DNA of 64,000 nucleotides from Pseudanabaena yagii GIHE-NHR1 (GTDB taxonomy: Bacteria > Cyanobacteriota > Cyanobacteriia > Pseudanabaenales > Pseudanabaenaceae). Of the stretch, positions 19,301-28,135 are shown piece by piece. The notes under the pieces were generated by a model. It did no database searches. It saw nothing but the letters and a program-made list of their open reading frames with translations, and was not told the DNA's origin. The position numbers were made by a program, and so were the translations under genes. The stretch is taken from contig NZ_JAAVJL010000005.1 of assembly GCF_012863495.1 (NCBI RefSeq), positions 1 to 64,000 on the forward strand, in the 5' to 3' direction. Every line of letters begins with the position of its first letter. Position 1 is the stretch's first letter.

Positions 19301-19844
19301 AGGCGACCAATGGAAAAATATGGGCGTTGTCCACAATGACGCAGCCTATATGCCTATTGGTAGTCAGTTCATCGCAAATATCCATATTTCCGCCAGTAAG
19401 AAAGATGCAGACTTAGCGATCGATAGAAGTACACTCAAACTGCCTGAAATATGGCACGGACTGTCCCCAGAGCGAGTCAAAGAAGCCGTCAACCTTGATG
19501 TCATTGCGCCGCAATTAAAAGAAGCGATCGCCAAAGCTGCCGCCAATCAGCCAACAATGACCGAATTCGTGATAAAACTTGCCGATGAGAACGTGGGCTT
19601 AAAAGCACAGGTACAGTCAGGAGGGAAAATTAACGGGATTACCTATCTCTACGAAGGTCAGGCAATAAAAGCAAGTTTAATTGAAATGTCGTGGAAAAAT
19701 CTCGCCGCGATGGGAGTTAAGTATGACCCAGAGCGAGATCGCGAAGCGCTTGCTACCCCACCACTACAGTCCCGACTGAAACTAATACTCAACCTGAAAG
19801 CCCTATGGAGACTCAGAAAAGCAGCACCCATGCAAATCCTCTAG
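16317..19844 (+). CDS. Large protein with two-barrel (RdRP/YonO-like) RNA polymerase motifs
   Basis: A 1175-residue protein that I read as a single-chain member of the two-barrel RNA polymerase superfamily. Residues 183-201, PFQYRAAVPEWQGVIKGTC, resemble the FQIR...KG block of the first double-psi barrel, with K198 and further lysines K218 and K222 (AKSSIKG). Upstream, ITLSNGITISKKAMGLIASKLG matches the DG-x-G-x-IS...A segment of eukaryotic RdRPs. Residues 476-480 are DFDGD in YLNPNDAKRLVIDFDGDRVGI, preceded by LPDGAEVAIYRSPVANAANFDV, which matches the second barrel with the metal-binding aspartates. NPTGRVANLGMRLEALRW follows. Phosphoglucomutases also carry a DxDGDR loop, but their other motifs are absent. 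Known relatives include eukaryotic RdRPs and phage YonO. Activity and template are unknown. Confidence 0.65.
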   Translation: MEFRQIDLKTGQELPLPVKAVEHSYLELKIGKDIEPSQLAVGKMYDGITEKDIEQLQEQGLYLILANGRTAYFGDRAIAEKVSQEIFTNHSDAVAYGSLPVSEAKTSIFKEQARILIVDDETLNIDSATGIYNADWGNQPITLSNGITISKKAMGLIASKLGDCYSLVSPDFANQLQAEPNRPFQYRAAVPEWQGVIKGTCRASLLCQALEVDGIIAKSSIKGDNKTTTTGIHEVSLFWSRKEDARFTEQKLGTQALVFFPEGVQADVLPKLKVKAERLAEAQSDPRKIAQLYIERHEKRLQQRQEETGDRANINQIIEPELALELGLSLQENTTANEIKRETVASPNEEYQDWLYDILKNDLIEGGHCQILEMEDIAKRLREFLQSEWQEVATGGVYVPSGIAQPHNQLQEGEVSFTGLPDGAEVAIYRSPVANAANFDVFTNNLTVLRELDPEAYRQRGVCYLNPNDAKRLVIDFDGDRVGIIPSQLTPEQQASFQKTIEQYPTLIQEIIDKNLPENKPIQVEKEKKIPRDAANGFATLASAAVNAADNPTGRVANLGMRLEALRWETQYIPEAESSKYLQDIGKHFQKLLAEDKDPKKTFRILNESWRNQIVEISQIASTIPNLPEPEKATAVAQGLAKTERLLWQLDSLAAVNLQRAVDTPKSARKVNEDEFQFCQKVAKYKQVEWIKDKDNSYAYIGAEGIKTNTQDPVGWMVEQANQIYKEHSLIGDRNYNRFDHIFPKDSHTAADSEWAKGIASHYNKLISEAAASRSRLEHEEGVALTATSSKGNKIEIVSVISTDPDGESPIWEIARKGETVDIQMAKNKDWKTEKQYPYKAVALIDRDKIDVGLISPATVTAYGKTIEKDKIFGNLKLEFQLGISKNDVDDKFAAAEKYLETQRDAIPETERDRRAAALWHNNNRAIAGKMFTQVVANRLQELQVAKIKVIGLQYETNELKDKQWQPNELFNCRMAIEANPQSPIYDKRVIQVQTGDQWKNMGVVHNDAAYMPIGSQFIANIHISASKKDADLAIDRSTLKLPEIWHGLSPERVKEAVNLDVIAPQLKEAIAKAAANQPTMTEFVIKLADENVGLKAQVQSGGKINGITYLYEGQAIKASLIEMSWKNLAAMGVKYDPERDREALATPPLQSRLKLILNLKALWRLRKAAPMQIL

Positions 19845-20796
19845 AAAAGATAGAATCGCAATTGAGGGAATCAGTGCGTAGTCATTTTGATTCAGAGCAG
19901 CCAGTAAAAATCACAGGAAAACCTGTCAAGATGGTTTATCCCCTTAAGATGCATGGAGAAGCTAATCCATTACCAGTCAATACCTGTATCGAAGCCATGC
20001 GTGGACATGGCAGATGCCATACGACGCGGAGGTATGAACCCTATGCTGCCTATGGATTTAAGGAAGGGAACATCGCGATCACGATCGCAGGAGAGCAGAA
20101 AGTCGCCTTTAAAGTGGGCAAACAGTACAAAATCACCCCAGAAATGCTGAATGATGCAGCCTATCAACAACAATGGTCGGAGATGGAAAAACATAGTGCC
20201 AAAGAACTGACCACCTTTCAAGGACATAGCAACACATGGGGACTGTACTTTCAACCACTGGGCGACTATGTGGATGGCAAGATCGTGCCATTTTCTCGAC
20301 AGAACCGATCAAAGCCGATAACAGCATCGTTACCGATATTCAGCAACTAATCGAATGGAGTGGCACCGCCGAATATTTGGGCAAGAGCGAGAAATATATA
20401 GACCGAATTCAAGATCTCATAGCAGGTGAAAGCATCACCGAAAAAGCACAGCAAGCAATGCACAATGATCATCACACATTAAGCCAGCACGTCGCCTCGC
20501 AATGGCGGGAAATCTTGACAATCAACAGTGACTATGTAGAATCACAGGATGGCAACCTCTTATTTGAGCGCAAGGGCAACGAAGGTAAATACAGAGCTAC
20601 ATGGGAACAGACCACCGATACATTGACATTGGATAGTAAAGTCGTGAATCAAGGCAAATTCCAGTATCTACCATTGCTGGTACAGCAAGGACTAGAGATC
20701 TCCCACAGCCAAGTAACCGTGAAAGATGCAAAAAACTGCGATCGCGCCCTCCAGTTAATAACTGAAAATCAAAAGGGAAACCAAGAACAAAGATAA
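19805..20796 (+). CDS. Unrecognised companion gene of the polymerase-like protein, frameshifted near 20293
   Basis: Two overlapping frames look like one protein of about 330 residues. The first (19805-20350) runs to DYVDGKIVPFS and then drifts into SRQNRSKPITASL. The second frame continues sensibly as FSTEPIKADNSIVTDIQQLIEWSG and ends at 20796. The switch occurs at CCATTTTCTCGAC (about 20288-20300), a -1 type shift on a short T run, so it may be a mutation, an error or a programmed slip. The gene start overlaps the polymerase-like gene by 40 bp, implying translational coupling. I recognise no domain; the first part has a conserved-looking MRGHGRCHTTRRYEPYAAYG stretch. Confidence 0.5.
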
Positions 20797-20815
20797 AGAA
20801 GAGATCACTCTGAGA

Positions 20816-21130
20816 TTAGCCAACAGACAAAACTTTTAATGGTTGAATGGTTTGGAGGTCATGAATTTCCGAAAGTTGAGCATGATAGAGATCCCAAGAC
20901 TGTTGGAGATTCATCCAGAAATCGGCCGAAGTGGAAAAGAATCTAGCCAAGCGCAAAGCTGTACTAGGAGTAATACCGCGACGACGATTAACAATCTCAT
21001 TCACCCGTTGATAGGGAACATGAATCGCACTAGCAAGGTCACGCTGAGACAAATTAAGAGGTAGCAGAAATTCCTCCAGCAACATTTCGCCAGGATGAGT
21101 GGGGACACGATGGGTTGGGATTCTTGACAT
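20816..21130 (-). CDS. higA: HigA-family antitoxin
   Basis: A 104-residue HTH protein beginning MSRIPTHRVPTHPGEMLLEEFL, the HigA/VapI family opening, followed by an XRE-type helix-turn-helix (SQRDLASAIHVPYQRVNEIVNRRRGITPSTALRLARFF) and a WMNLQQSWDLY tail. It would neutralise HigB and repress the operon. It lies 17 bp downstream of the toxin gene, the toxin-first order typical of higBA. Confidence 0.88.
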   Translation of the reverse strand: MSRIPTHRVPTHPGEMLLEEFLLPLNLSQRDLASAIHVPYQRVNEIVNRRRGITPSTALRLARFFSTSADFWMNLQQSWDLYHAQLSEIHDLQTIQPLKVLSVG

Positions 21131-21147
21131 AATTTATTACCTTAACT

Positions 21148-21441
21148 TTAGTGATAATCGACAATTTCCACCTGAGAAGCACCAGCATCAGACCAAATAA
21201 AACAAATACGATACTGGTCATTAATCCGAATACTATGTTGACCAAGGCGATCGCCAGCCAAAGCTTCTAGGCGATTATTGGGAGGAGCGCGGAGGTCATC
21301 AAGGATAGTCGCCGCATTGATCTGGTCAAGTTTACGAGCAGCAACGCGACTAATTGAAGCAGGACAGACTTTTCTCGCTTGCCTAGTGTTTTTGCCATTA
21401 AAGACATCTTCAGTGCCCTGGTTTAGAAAAGAGAGAATCAT
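21148..21441 (-). CDS. higB: HigB-family (RelE-like) mRNA interferase toxin
   Basis: A 97-residue RelE/HigB-like toxin, with RKLDQINAATILDDLRAPPNNRLEALAGDRLGQHSIRINDQYRICFIWSD containing the family core NRLE.L.GDR.GQ.SIRINDQYR. HigB toxins cleave mRNA on the ribosome. The gene precedes higA in one operon. The N-terminus MILSFLNQGTEDVFNGKN is of family length, so the toxin looks complete. Confidence 0.88.
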   Translation of the reverse strand: MILSFLNQGTEDVFNGKNTRQARKVCPASISRVAARKLDQINAATILDDLRAPPNNRLEALAGDRLGQHSIRINDQYRICFIWSDAGASQVEIVDYH

Positions 21442-21596
21442 AAAAGCATAATAACACGGATATCATGCTATCAACTTCATAACTTATGTAAAAGCAGTAG
21501 GAGCGCTTACGCTTGAAGTCCATGACGATTGACGGATTAGGAAGAACAATCTTATGGAAGTAGCAATAAGTTCACTGACAGGCAGAACACAGGCGC

Positions 21597-21737
21597 AACT
21601 ATAACCGCTTTGACCATATCTTCCATAAAGACAGCCATACCGATGCAGATAGTGAATGGGCAAAGGAAATAGCCAAACACTACAACAAGCTCATCTCCGA
21701 AGCCGCCGCCAGTCGTAGCCGTCTAGAACATAATTGA
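21597..21737 (+). pseudogene. Duplicated fragment of the polymerase-like gene
   Basis: A 46-residue reading frame, NYNRFDHIFHKDSHTDADSEW...LEHN followed by TGA, is a diverged copy of codons at about 18519-18656 of the large gene (RNYNRFDHIFPKDSHTAADSEW). Around it, 21442-21763 holds no other gene that I can see. It shows that a second copy of this gene once existed here or recombined in. Confidence 0.8.
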
Positions 21738-21763
21738 AGCCATTGTTCGCTATTGAGAGTAGC

Positions 21764-22632
21764 TTAAAAATCTACTCCAAGTAAGTTACCACCTTCATTA
21801 TCAGTTAGTCTCAACCTTACAAATGAATTAAAATTAAATTCAGGTGAAAATGCTGCTGAAGGAATCATATCTGAATTGAGAGTACAGATGTATTTAAAAC
21901 CAAGACGTTCTGACTCTCTTGCAGCTAGTTCAAGCGCCAGAGCTACTTGTCGTTCGTCAACTCCATCAAAGATAGTACTATCGTGAATGAGAATATGAGG
22001 TGATAACGTATTCTGTGACCATAGTTGAGCCAACATTAGGTCATAACAGAAGATTTTCATTTTCCCTATTCCTTCACTGCGATCTCTCTCAATATCTACT
22101 TTAAATTGAAATCCATTTGGGACTACATCAATAGCTAAAGTTCCTGGAGCATTATAAAGAGCCTGTGAGTTTTCATTAAATAGACCGATTGCCCGTTCAG
22201 ACTGAGTAATACGTTCTTGATAGTCTCTACGAGCTTTTCTCTGTAACTGTTCTTTCTCTATTTTTAGTGCGCTTTTGCCATCTTCAATCTGTTGTAGTTC
22301 AGCAATACGTTGATTAATCTCGTTAAGACTTGATACTGTTTCTAAATATAATTCTTGTAGTCTTGTATATTCTTCTAAAGCTCCATGAGTTTGCAATACT
22401 TCAAGTCTAGAAGCCCGACGATCAGTTTTTTCCCTGATGAGTGTATCTAGTTCGCCAATAGTTCGCATTAAACGATTAATTTCTATTGACAGAAACTCAC
22501 TACGATTTCCAATAATTTGACGATGAAAATTTTCTACCTCCTCAAGGCGACGACTTACTAGCCCAGGAAGCTCAATACCAGCACTTTCATATAGTCGAAT
22601 TACTTCATTTTGAGATGGGGCGCTTTCCCGTT
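21764..22632 (-). pseudogene. C-terminal part of a DUF2326 / ABC-3C-type ATPase, truncated by IS1
   Basis: About 290 residues of an SMC-like ATPase remain: a coiled coil (roughly residues 30-160, with EKEQLQRKARRDYQERITQSERA) and the C-terminal DUF2326 part GIGKMKIFCYDLMLAQLW...HILIHDSTIFDGVDERQVALALELAARES...YICTLNSDMIP. This module belongs to the ATPase of ABC three-component (ABC-3C) systems, believed to be defence or conflict systems. The N-terminal half with Walker A is absent; the frame runs into the left end of the IS1 element at 22633. No partner subunits are visible nearby, so it is a remnant. Confidence 0.75.
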
Positions 22633-23410
22633 GGCGTTGCACAAATGAAGGATGAATCAAGAAAAGGTGGGAATCGATTTGTACTTGAGATAATGAATTA
22701 ACAGACGAATTGAATACCGCAACATTTGTTCAGATTTTGAATAACATAAAGTTTTGCGATGCAATCTGGCAAGATAATGTCTCAGTCTCGTATTTTCACC
22801 CTCAACTCTGGTCATGTAGGTTTTGCTAATAATTTGATCTTCCGAGTTGATAAACATTTTGTAGACACAGTAGCCATCGGTAACCCAGAAATAGCATTGC
22901 CAAACCTTAATCAATGTCCATAGAGGTTCAAAGGTTTTGCTACTCCTATCCCCTAATACCCAAGCCAAGATACCTTGGCTAAAATGATTCACCGCAGTCC
23001 ATAGCCAAATCAAGTTTTTTTGACCCAACAAAAGTCTGGAGTTCATCCAGTTCACCAACATCAGGAATAGTCTCAATCGGTGGATGTTCTGGTAATTGCT
23101 TGGCTGCTTCCTTAACCCAGTTGATGACTGAGTTGTGACTAACATCGGTACATCTCTCAATTTGTCTAAATCCCATGCCGTTGCAGTACATTTTTAGGCA
23201 TATTTTTTTGACATCTTGGGAATATCCCAGCACTGAGTAATGATCAATGAACTGACGACCGCAATCAGCGCAAATATGATTTTGTTTGTCTCCTCGTTTC
23301 CCATTTTTACGAATATGTGTTGAACCACACTTTGGACATTTCATTGTTTTTCATTGCTTAAACTCGTTATCTTTAATATTTACTCATTCATCCCTCATTT
23401 ATGCAACGCC
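22633..23410 (-). mobile_element. IS1-family insertion sequence
   Basis: A 778-bp element with imperfect terminal inverted repeats GGCGTTGCACAAATGAAGG (left) and GGCGTTGCATAAATGAGGG (right, read inward). It holds overlapping insA/insB-type frames. The 8-9 bp outside each end do not match each other, so no target duplication is visible, suggesting that a deletion or recombination removed one original flank. Confidence 0.85.
22657..23344 (-). CDS. IS1-type transposase made by programmed -1 frameshift
   Basis: The first frame (23344 to 22979) encodes the zinc-ribbon MKCPKCGSTHIRKNG...CADCGRQF and an HTH region. At GGGTCAAAAAAACTTG (about 23015-23030 on the complementary strand) a run of seven A allows a -1 slip from VGSKK into NLIWLWTAVNHFSQGILAWVLGDRS, and the second frame continues to 22657 with the DDE domain. 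This is the standard IS1 expression mechanism. The fusion is about 230 residues and looks intact. Confidence 0.82.
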
Positions 23411-23481
23411 GAAATTCTAGCCACAGGTGAAGCATTAGTAGAAATTAGCGGAAATTAAATTTAACGTTATCGAGAAAGAAT

Positions 23482-23622
23482 ATGGCTGAAACCGTTACTT
23501 TACAAATACCAGAGGCATTGTACTAACGCCTAGCGATCGCGGCTGGAGCAACACAGCGATCGCAACTTAACCCAGATCAGACGATGTCTTCTCGACGACC
23601 GACTTTTGCTAAAGCCTCGTGA
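23482..23622 (+). pseudogene. Remnant of a small cyanobacterial hypothetical gene
   Basis: The frame MAETVTLQIPEALY is followed by TAA at 23524, then [12 protein letters not shown] in the same frame before it degenerates to a TGA at 23620. The start resembles a widespread short cyanobacterial protein (MAETVTLQIPE.LYQRL...A.ATQRSLE). Between the IS1 end and this gene, ILATGEALVEISGN plus a stop looks like the tail of another lost gene. Confidence 0.5.
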
Positions 23623-23656
23623 TAACAGTAACTATCGGTCTTTGTTTGAGATAATA

Positions 23657-26077
23657 ATGACAAAATTTACAAATTCTTCAAAGAGAGATTTTTGGAAAAG
23701 CTCTCTTCAGTTTGTTTTGCAATGGGATACTAAAAAAGCGATCGCCAAACAAATCAGTTTTGTAACTGCGATCGCTCTCATGTTTTCTAGCATCCTCCCT
23801 TTACCTGCCTTTGCGGACTATGGCGACACCTTGCCATTACCACAACCACCTTTCAAGGGCAAAATTGGCATAACTTACAAGGAATCTCAACCCGACTTCC
23901 CTAAACCAATTAAAGCTCCTGACAAAGCTCCTAATGTGCTGCTAGTTCTCCTTGATGATGTAGGCTTTGGACAAACTAGCTCCTTCGGTGGATTGATTGA
24001 AACTCCGAACTTAGATCGCTTAGCGGCTGGGGGATTACGTTACAATCAATTCCATACTACAGCGCTCTGCTCTCCCACTAGAGCCGCCTTGCTGACAGGA
24101 CGCAATCACCATTCCGTCAGTACAGGTGTGATTACAGAACTTGCATCGGGCTACCCAGGGTATACTGCGATCCTCCCCCGCAGCGCCGCCACGATCGCCG
24201 AGGTATTACGCAGCAATGGCTATAACACCGCCGCCTTTGGTAAATGGCACAATACTCCTGATTACGAAACTAGTGCTGTAGGACCTTTTGATCGCTGGCC
24301 GACTAGTTTAGGTTTTGATTATTTTTATGGATTTTTGGGCGGTGATACCAATCAATGGAGTCCTAACTTGGTAGAGAATACTCAACATATTCAGAAACCT
24401 TTGGATGATCCCAATTATCACCTCACTCCCGATCTCGTTGATCATGCGATTAAATGGATTCGCACCCAGCAATCGATCGCTCCCGATAAGCCCTTCTTTA
24501 CTTACCTTGCCACAGGCGCAACCCATGCGCCCCACCACGCACCTAAGGAATGGATTGAGAAATACAAGGGCAAGTTCGATCAAGGTTGGGATAAATTACG
24601 CGCTGACATTTTTGAGCGTCAGCTTAAACTGGGGATTATTCCTGCGGATACGAAACTCACTCCCCGTCCTGCGGAAATTCCTGCTTGGGATTCCCTCACA
24701 CCTACGGAGCAGAAAGTTTACGCGCACCAATTTGAAGTATTTGCAGGTTTCCTCAGCCATACTGATGCCGAAGTTGGTCGTGTGATTGAGGCGATCAATC
24801 AGCTAGGCGAATTGGATAATACCCTTGTCTTCTTCATTGCTGGTGACAATGGCGCGAGTGCAGAAGGTGGTTTAACAGGCAGTGTTAACGAGTTCAAGGT
24901 CTTTAATGGCGTTGAAGAAAGTCCTCAAGAAATTCTCGCCGCCCTAGATGATTTGGGTAGTTCTAAAACTTTTAATCATTTTCATGCTGCTTGGGCTTGG
25001 GCTGTGGACAGCCCTTTCCAATGGACTAAGCAAATCGCTTCTCACTTTGGCGGTACTCGCAATGGTCTAGTCATCTCTTGGGGCGATCGCATTAAGGATC
25101 AAGGTGCTATTCGCAGCCAGTTCCATCATGTGATTGATATTGCGCCAACGATTCTGGAAGCAGCAGGAATTGAAGAGCCAGAAGTGGTTAATGGTGCAAA
25201 ACAGCAGCCTATTGAGGGAACCAGTCTTGTGTATTCCTTTGATGATCCTGCGGTGGCTTCAAAACATAAAACTCAGTACTTTGAGATGTTTGGCAACCGT
25301 GCCATTTATGACAATGGCTGGGTAGCGGCGGCGCGTCATGGTCGTTTACCTTGGGAGCGATTCTCTAAAACTACCTTTGATCAGGACAATTGGGAACTAT
25401 ACAATGTTGCCCCAGACTTTAGCGAATCTCAGGATTTAGCGAAGGATAATCCTCAAAAGTTAGCAGAATTGCAAAATCTCTTTCTGAAGGAAGCGAAGAA
25501 ATATAAGGTTCTGCCCTTAGACGATCGCACCATCCAACGCTTTGATATTAACACCCGTCCTAGCATTACCACAGGGCGCAATAGCTTTAGTTACTACACC
25601 ACGGTCACAGGCATTCCTGAAGGTAGCGCTCCTAATACTAAAAATCGATCCTTCAGTATCACTGCCAATGTGGATATTGCTAAAGATGGTGCAGAAGGGG
25701 TTTTAGTGACTCAAGGCGGACGTTTTGCAGGTTGGAGTTTCTTCTTCAAAGATGGCAAACCCACCTATGCCTATAACTTCCTGAATAGCGATCGCACGAT
25801 TATTCAGTCCTCTGAACCCGTAGCGATCGGTAAATCTAAAGTTAGATTTGATTTTACCTATGATGGTGGCGGGATTGGTGCAGGTGGCACTGGCAAGCTA
25901 TTTATCAATGATAAGCAGGTTGCCGAAGGTCGGATCGAGAAAACCGTCGGCTTCCGCATTGGCTTAGATGAAACCTTTGATGTTGGTCAAGATACAGGTA
26001 GCGCAGTGGTTGATAGCTATCAAGTCCCCTTTAAATTCACTGGCAATTTAGAGCAGGTTAAACTCGATTTATTGTAA
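23657..26077 (+). CDS. Exported arylsulfatase (large type, 806 residues)
   Basis: A formylglycine-dependent sulfatase that hydrolyses sulfate esters, probably outside the cytoplasm. I use the ATG at 23657; the protein then has a basic N-terminus and a hydrophobic signal segment [19 protein letters not shown] near residues 34-52. The core starts [20 protein letters not shown], where DD binds calcium, and the active-site block is [12 protein letters not shown] with C138 as the residue to be converted. [15 protein letters not shown] and a C-terminal beta-rich region (about 650-806) match the large PAS/AtsA-type arylsulfatases. It supplies sulfate from organic sources, in line with a second sulfatase at 30.7 kb. 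The gene starts in DNA scarred by IS1, so its promoter may be altered. Confidence 0.9.
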   Translation: MTKFTNSSKRDFWKSSLQFVLQWDTKKAIAKQISFVTAIALMFSSILPLPAFADYGDTLPLPQPPFKGKIGITYKESQPDFPKPIKAPDKAPNVLLVLLDDVGFGQTSSFGGLIETPNLDRLAAGGLRYNQFHTTALCSPTRAALLTGRNHHSVSTGVITELASGYPGYTAILPRSAATIAEVLRSNGYNTAAFGKWHNTPDYETSAVGPFDRWPTSLGFDYFYGFLGGDTNQWSPNLVENTQHIQKPLDDPNYHLTPDLVDHAIKWIRTQQSIAPDKPFFTYLATGATHAPHHAPKEWIEKYKGKFDQGWDKLRADIFERQLKLGIIPADTKLTPRPAEIPAWDSLTPTEQKVYAHQFEVFAGFLSHTDAEVGRVIEAINQLGELDNTLVFFIAGDNGASAEGGLTGSVNEFKVFNGVEESPQEILAALDDLGSSKTFNHFHAAWAWAVDSPFQWTKQIASHFGGTRNGLVISWGDRIKDQGAIRSQFHHVIDIAPTILEAAGIEEPEVVNGAKQQPIEGTSLVYSFDDPAVASKHKTQYFEMFGNRAIYDNGWVAAARHGRLPWERFSKTTFDQDNWELYNVAPDFSESQDLAKDNPQKLAELQNLFLKEAKKYKVLPLDDRTIQRFDINTRPSITTGRNSFSYYTTVTGIPEGSAPNTKNRSFSITANVDIAKDGAEGVLVTQGGRFAGWSFFFKDGKPTYAYNFLNSDRTIIQSSEPVAIGKSKVRFDFTYDGGGIGAGGTGKLFINDKQVAEGRIEKTVGFRIGLDETFDVGQDTGSAVVDSYQVPFKFTGNLEQVKLDLL

Positions 26078-26135
26078 GCAAATCCACTAAATCAGGGAAT
26101 GAGCAAAACTCATTCCCTAAATCATATTTATTACT

Positions 26136-26528
26136 ATGACTAACCTAATCGAATACGAATCCGCTAGTGACGAAGTACGCGCAATTTATGACGATATTCG
26201 CACCACTCGCCAAACCGAATATATCAACAATTTCTGGAAAGCTCTTGCCAATCATCCTCCCACTCTCCGTCGCACATGGGAAACCCTCAAGGAGGTCATG
26301 GGTGGTGAAGGCGAAATTGATCCCCTGACAAGGGAATTGATTTACATCGCCGTTAGCGTCACTAATGGCTGTGAATACTGTATCGCCTCCCATACTGCTG
26401 CCGCCCGTGCTAAAGGATTAACCGAAAAAGTTCGCGGTGAGTTACTAGCGATCGTCGCAGCTGCAAATTCCACTAATCGCCTTGCTAATGGCTATCAAGT
26501 TCCCGTCGATGAGCAGTTTAAAATCTAA
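26136..26528 (+). CDS. Carboxymuconolactone decarboxylase / AhpD-family protein
   Basis: A 130-residue AhpD-like protein with the redox motif CEYC-x3-H (NGCEYCIASHTAAARAKGL) and the family opening EYESASDEVRAIYDDI. Members act as thiol-dependent peroxidase partners or, in metabolic clusters, as uncharacterised oxidoreductases. It lies 58 bp after the sulfatase and overlaps the next HAD gene by one base, so it heads or sits in a four-gene run to 28792. Confidence 0.85.
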   Translation: MTNLIEYESASDEVRAIYDDIRTTRQTEYINNFWKALANHPPTLRRTWETLKEVMGGEGEIDPLTRELIYIAVSVTNGCEYCIASHTAAARAKGLTEKVRGELLAIVAAANSTNRLANGYQVPVDEQFKI

Positions 26529-27178
26529 TGGCAGCAATTTTATTCGATCTTGATGGAACCCTGACCGATCCGAAGATTGGGATTACGACCTGCATTCAAT
26601 ATGCGATCTCCCAACTTGGTAATCAACCACCAACCACCGATGAATTGCTGTGGTGTATTGGTCCACCATTGAGCGTAAGTTTTGCGAAACTTCTAGAAAC
26701 CGAGGATCGGGTTTTGATTAATCATGCCATTTCTTTATATCGCGATCGCTTCTCAACCGTCGGCTTATTTGAAAATGAGCTTTATCCCGAAATCCCTGAG
26801 GCTATTGCATCTATTCGTGCAGAAGGCTATCAAACCTATGTAGCAACTTCTAAACCCCATGTATATGCGAAACGGATTGTCGAGCATTTTGAGTTGTCTG
26901 CTCTCTTTGATGGTATCTATGGCAGTGAATTAGATGGTACACGGAGCATTAAAGGAGAATTGATTCGTCATATTCTGCTGACGGAAAACCTCGATGCTAA
27001 AGCAACCGTGATGATCGGCGATCGCTCTCATGATGTGATTGGCGCAAAGCAAAATCAAGTTTTTGCGATCGGAATCACCTATGGCTATGGCTCCATAGAA
27101 GAGTTAAACAATCATGGTGCTGATGCTATTGCTCATTCCCCCCAAGAAATTCTGCCATTGATTCCCCTCAAATCATAA
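26528..27178 (+). CDS. HAD hydrolase, phosphoglycolate phosphatase-like
   Basis: A 216-residue type IA HAD phosphatase: FDLDGTLTDPKIGI (motif I), ATSKPHVYAKRI (motif II), KGELI lysine and VMIGDRSHDVIGAKQNQ (motif IV). It is closest to the Gph/5'-nucleotidase-like branch. The start codon overlaps the stop of the AhpD gene (translational coupling). The substrate is not determinable. Confidence 0.85.
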   Translation: MAAILFDLDGTLTDPKIGITTCIQYAISQLGNQPPTTDELLWCIGPPLSVSFAKLLETEDRVLINHAISLYRDRFSTVGLFENELYPEIPEAIASIRAEGYQTYVATSKPHVYAKRIVEHFELSALFDGIYGSELDGTRSIKGELIRHILLTENLDAKATVMIGDRSHDVIGAKQNQVFAIGITYGYGSIEELNNHGADAIAHSPQEILPLIPLKS

Positions 27179-27193
27179 ATCCCTTAATTCTCT

Positions 27194-28111
27194 ATGAATG
27201 AATTATTATCTCGTCTTAATCCCAATCTGCTTCAACAAATAGACTTCTACTTCCACAAAATCGACTTTATCTTCCTTAATCGCCTTTCCTTTTTGCTATT
27301 TATTCTAGCAATGTTGCTAGCTACAGGATTAAGTCTCACCGTACCGCAGATTATCGAACCTCTTCGCAATTGGCGGCTAGTCCTTCGCTCTCTCATCGCA
27401 AATCTTGTAATTGTACCAATTTTAGTTTTAGGACTACTGCACTTTATACCCGTAAGTGAACCGATTAAGATTGGCTTTACAATCCTTGCAGTCGCGGCTG
27501 GCCCCCCTGTGTTACCGAAGTTAGCACAAATGGTAAATGGGAACCTTGCCTTTGCCGCAGGATTGATGATGGTCTTGATGCTTGCCTCCGCTATCTTTAT
27601 GCCAATTGTCTTACCCCTAGTTTTAGATGGTGTACAGATTAGCCCTTGGCAAGTTGCGAAGCCCATATTTGTGTCCCTATTACCTCCCTTAGTGATCGGG
27701 CTATTGATTAGATCGCGCTTTGAGGCGATCGCTATCAGCGTTATTCCATTTCTGCGTCGAGTCAATAGCTTTGCCCTCATCTTGGGTTTAGCTTCATCCC
27801 TCGCTTTACAATTCAATAGCCTGATTGAGTTGGCAAAAAGCGGTATCGTCTTGGCGATCGCTATTTTTATCATTGTTGCCTTTGCCGTAGGATATCTGCT
27901 CGGTGGACCGAATATAGACACAAGGTTAACCCTTGGCGTAGGTACGGCTCAGCGTAATATTGCAGGAGCATTAATCGTTGCTGGTACAAACTTTGAAGAT
28001 CCTGCGATTATCAGTGTGATTGTAGTGACAAGCTTATCTCTATTTGTGGTGATTCGCTTAATTGCTAGACAATCCTTTGTGAAACAAACTCCATCCACAG
28101 AACTTTCCTGA
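27194..28111 (+). CDS. BASS-family (bile acid:sodium symporter-like) membrane transporter
   Basis: A 305-residue integral membrane protein with about nine hydrophobic segments. It has the BASS-like pattern of ILAVAAGPPVLPKLAQMVNGNLAFAAGLM and GVGTAQRNIAGALIVAGTNF, the latter being the conserved second sodium-site region (GTAQRN). BASS proteins import organic anions with sodium, and cyanobacterial members include bicarbonate and keto-acid carriers. In this block, uptake of an organic anion is possible but inferred. It lies 15 bp after the HAD gene and 24 bp before the methyltransferase. Confidence 0.8.
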   Translation: MNELLSRLNPNLLQQIDFYFHKIDFIFLNRLSFLLFILAMLLATGLSLTVPQIIEPLRNWRLVLRSLIANLVIVPILVLGLLHFIPVSEPIKIGFTILAVAAGPPVLPKLAQMVNGNLAFAAGLMMVLMLASAIFMPIVLPLVLDGVQISPWQVAKPIFVSLLPPLVIGLLIRSRFEAIAISVIPFLRRVNSFALILGLASSLALQFNSLIELAKSGIVLAIAIFIIVAFAVGYLLGGPNIDTRLTLGVGTAQRNIAGALIVAGTNFEDPAIISVIVVTSLSLFVVIRLIARQSFVKQTPSTELS

Positions 28112-28135
28112 TTTTTCAAACTTGGCTAAATAGAT

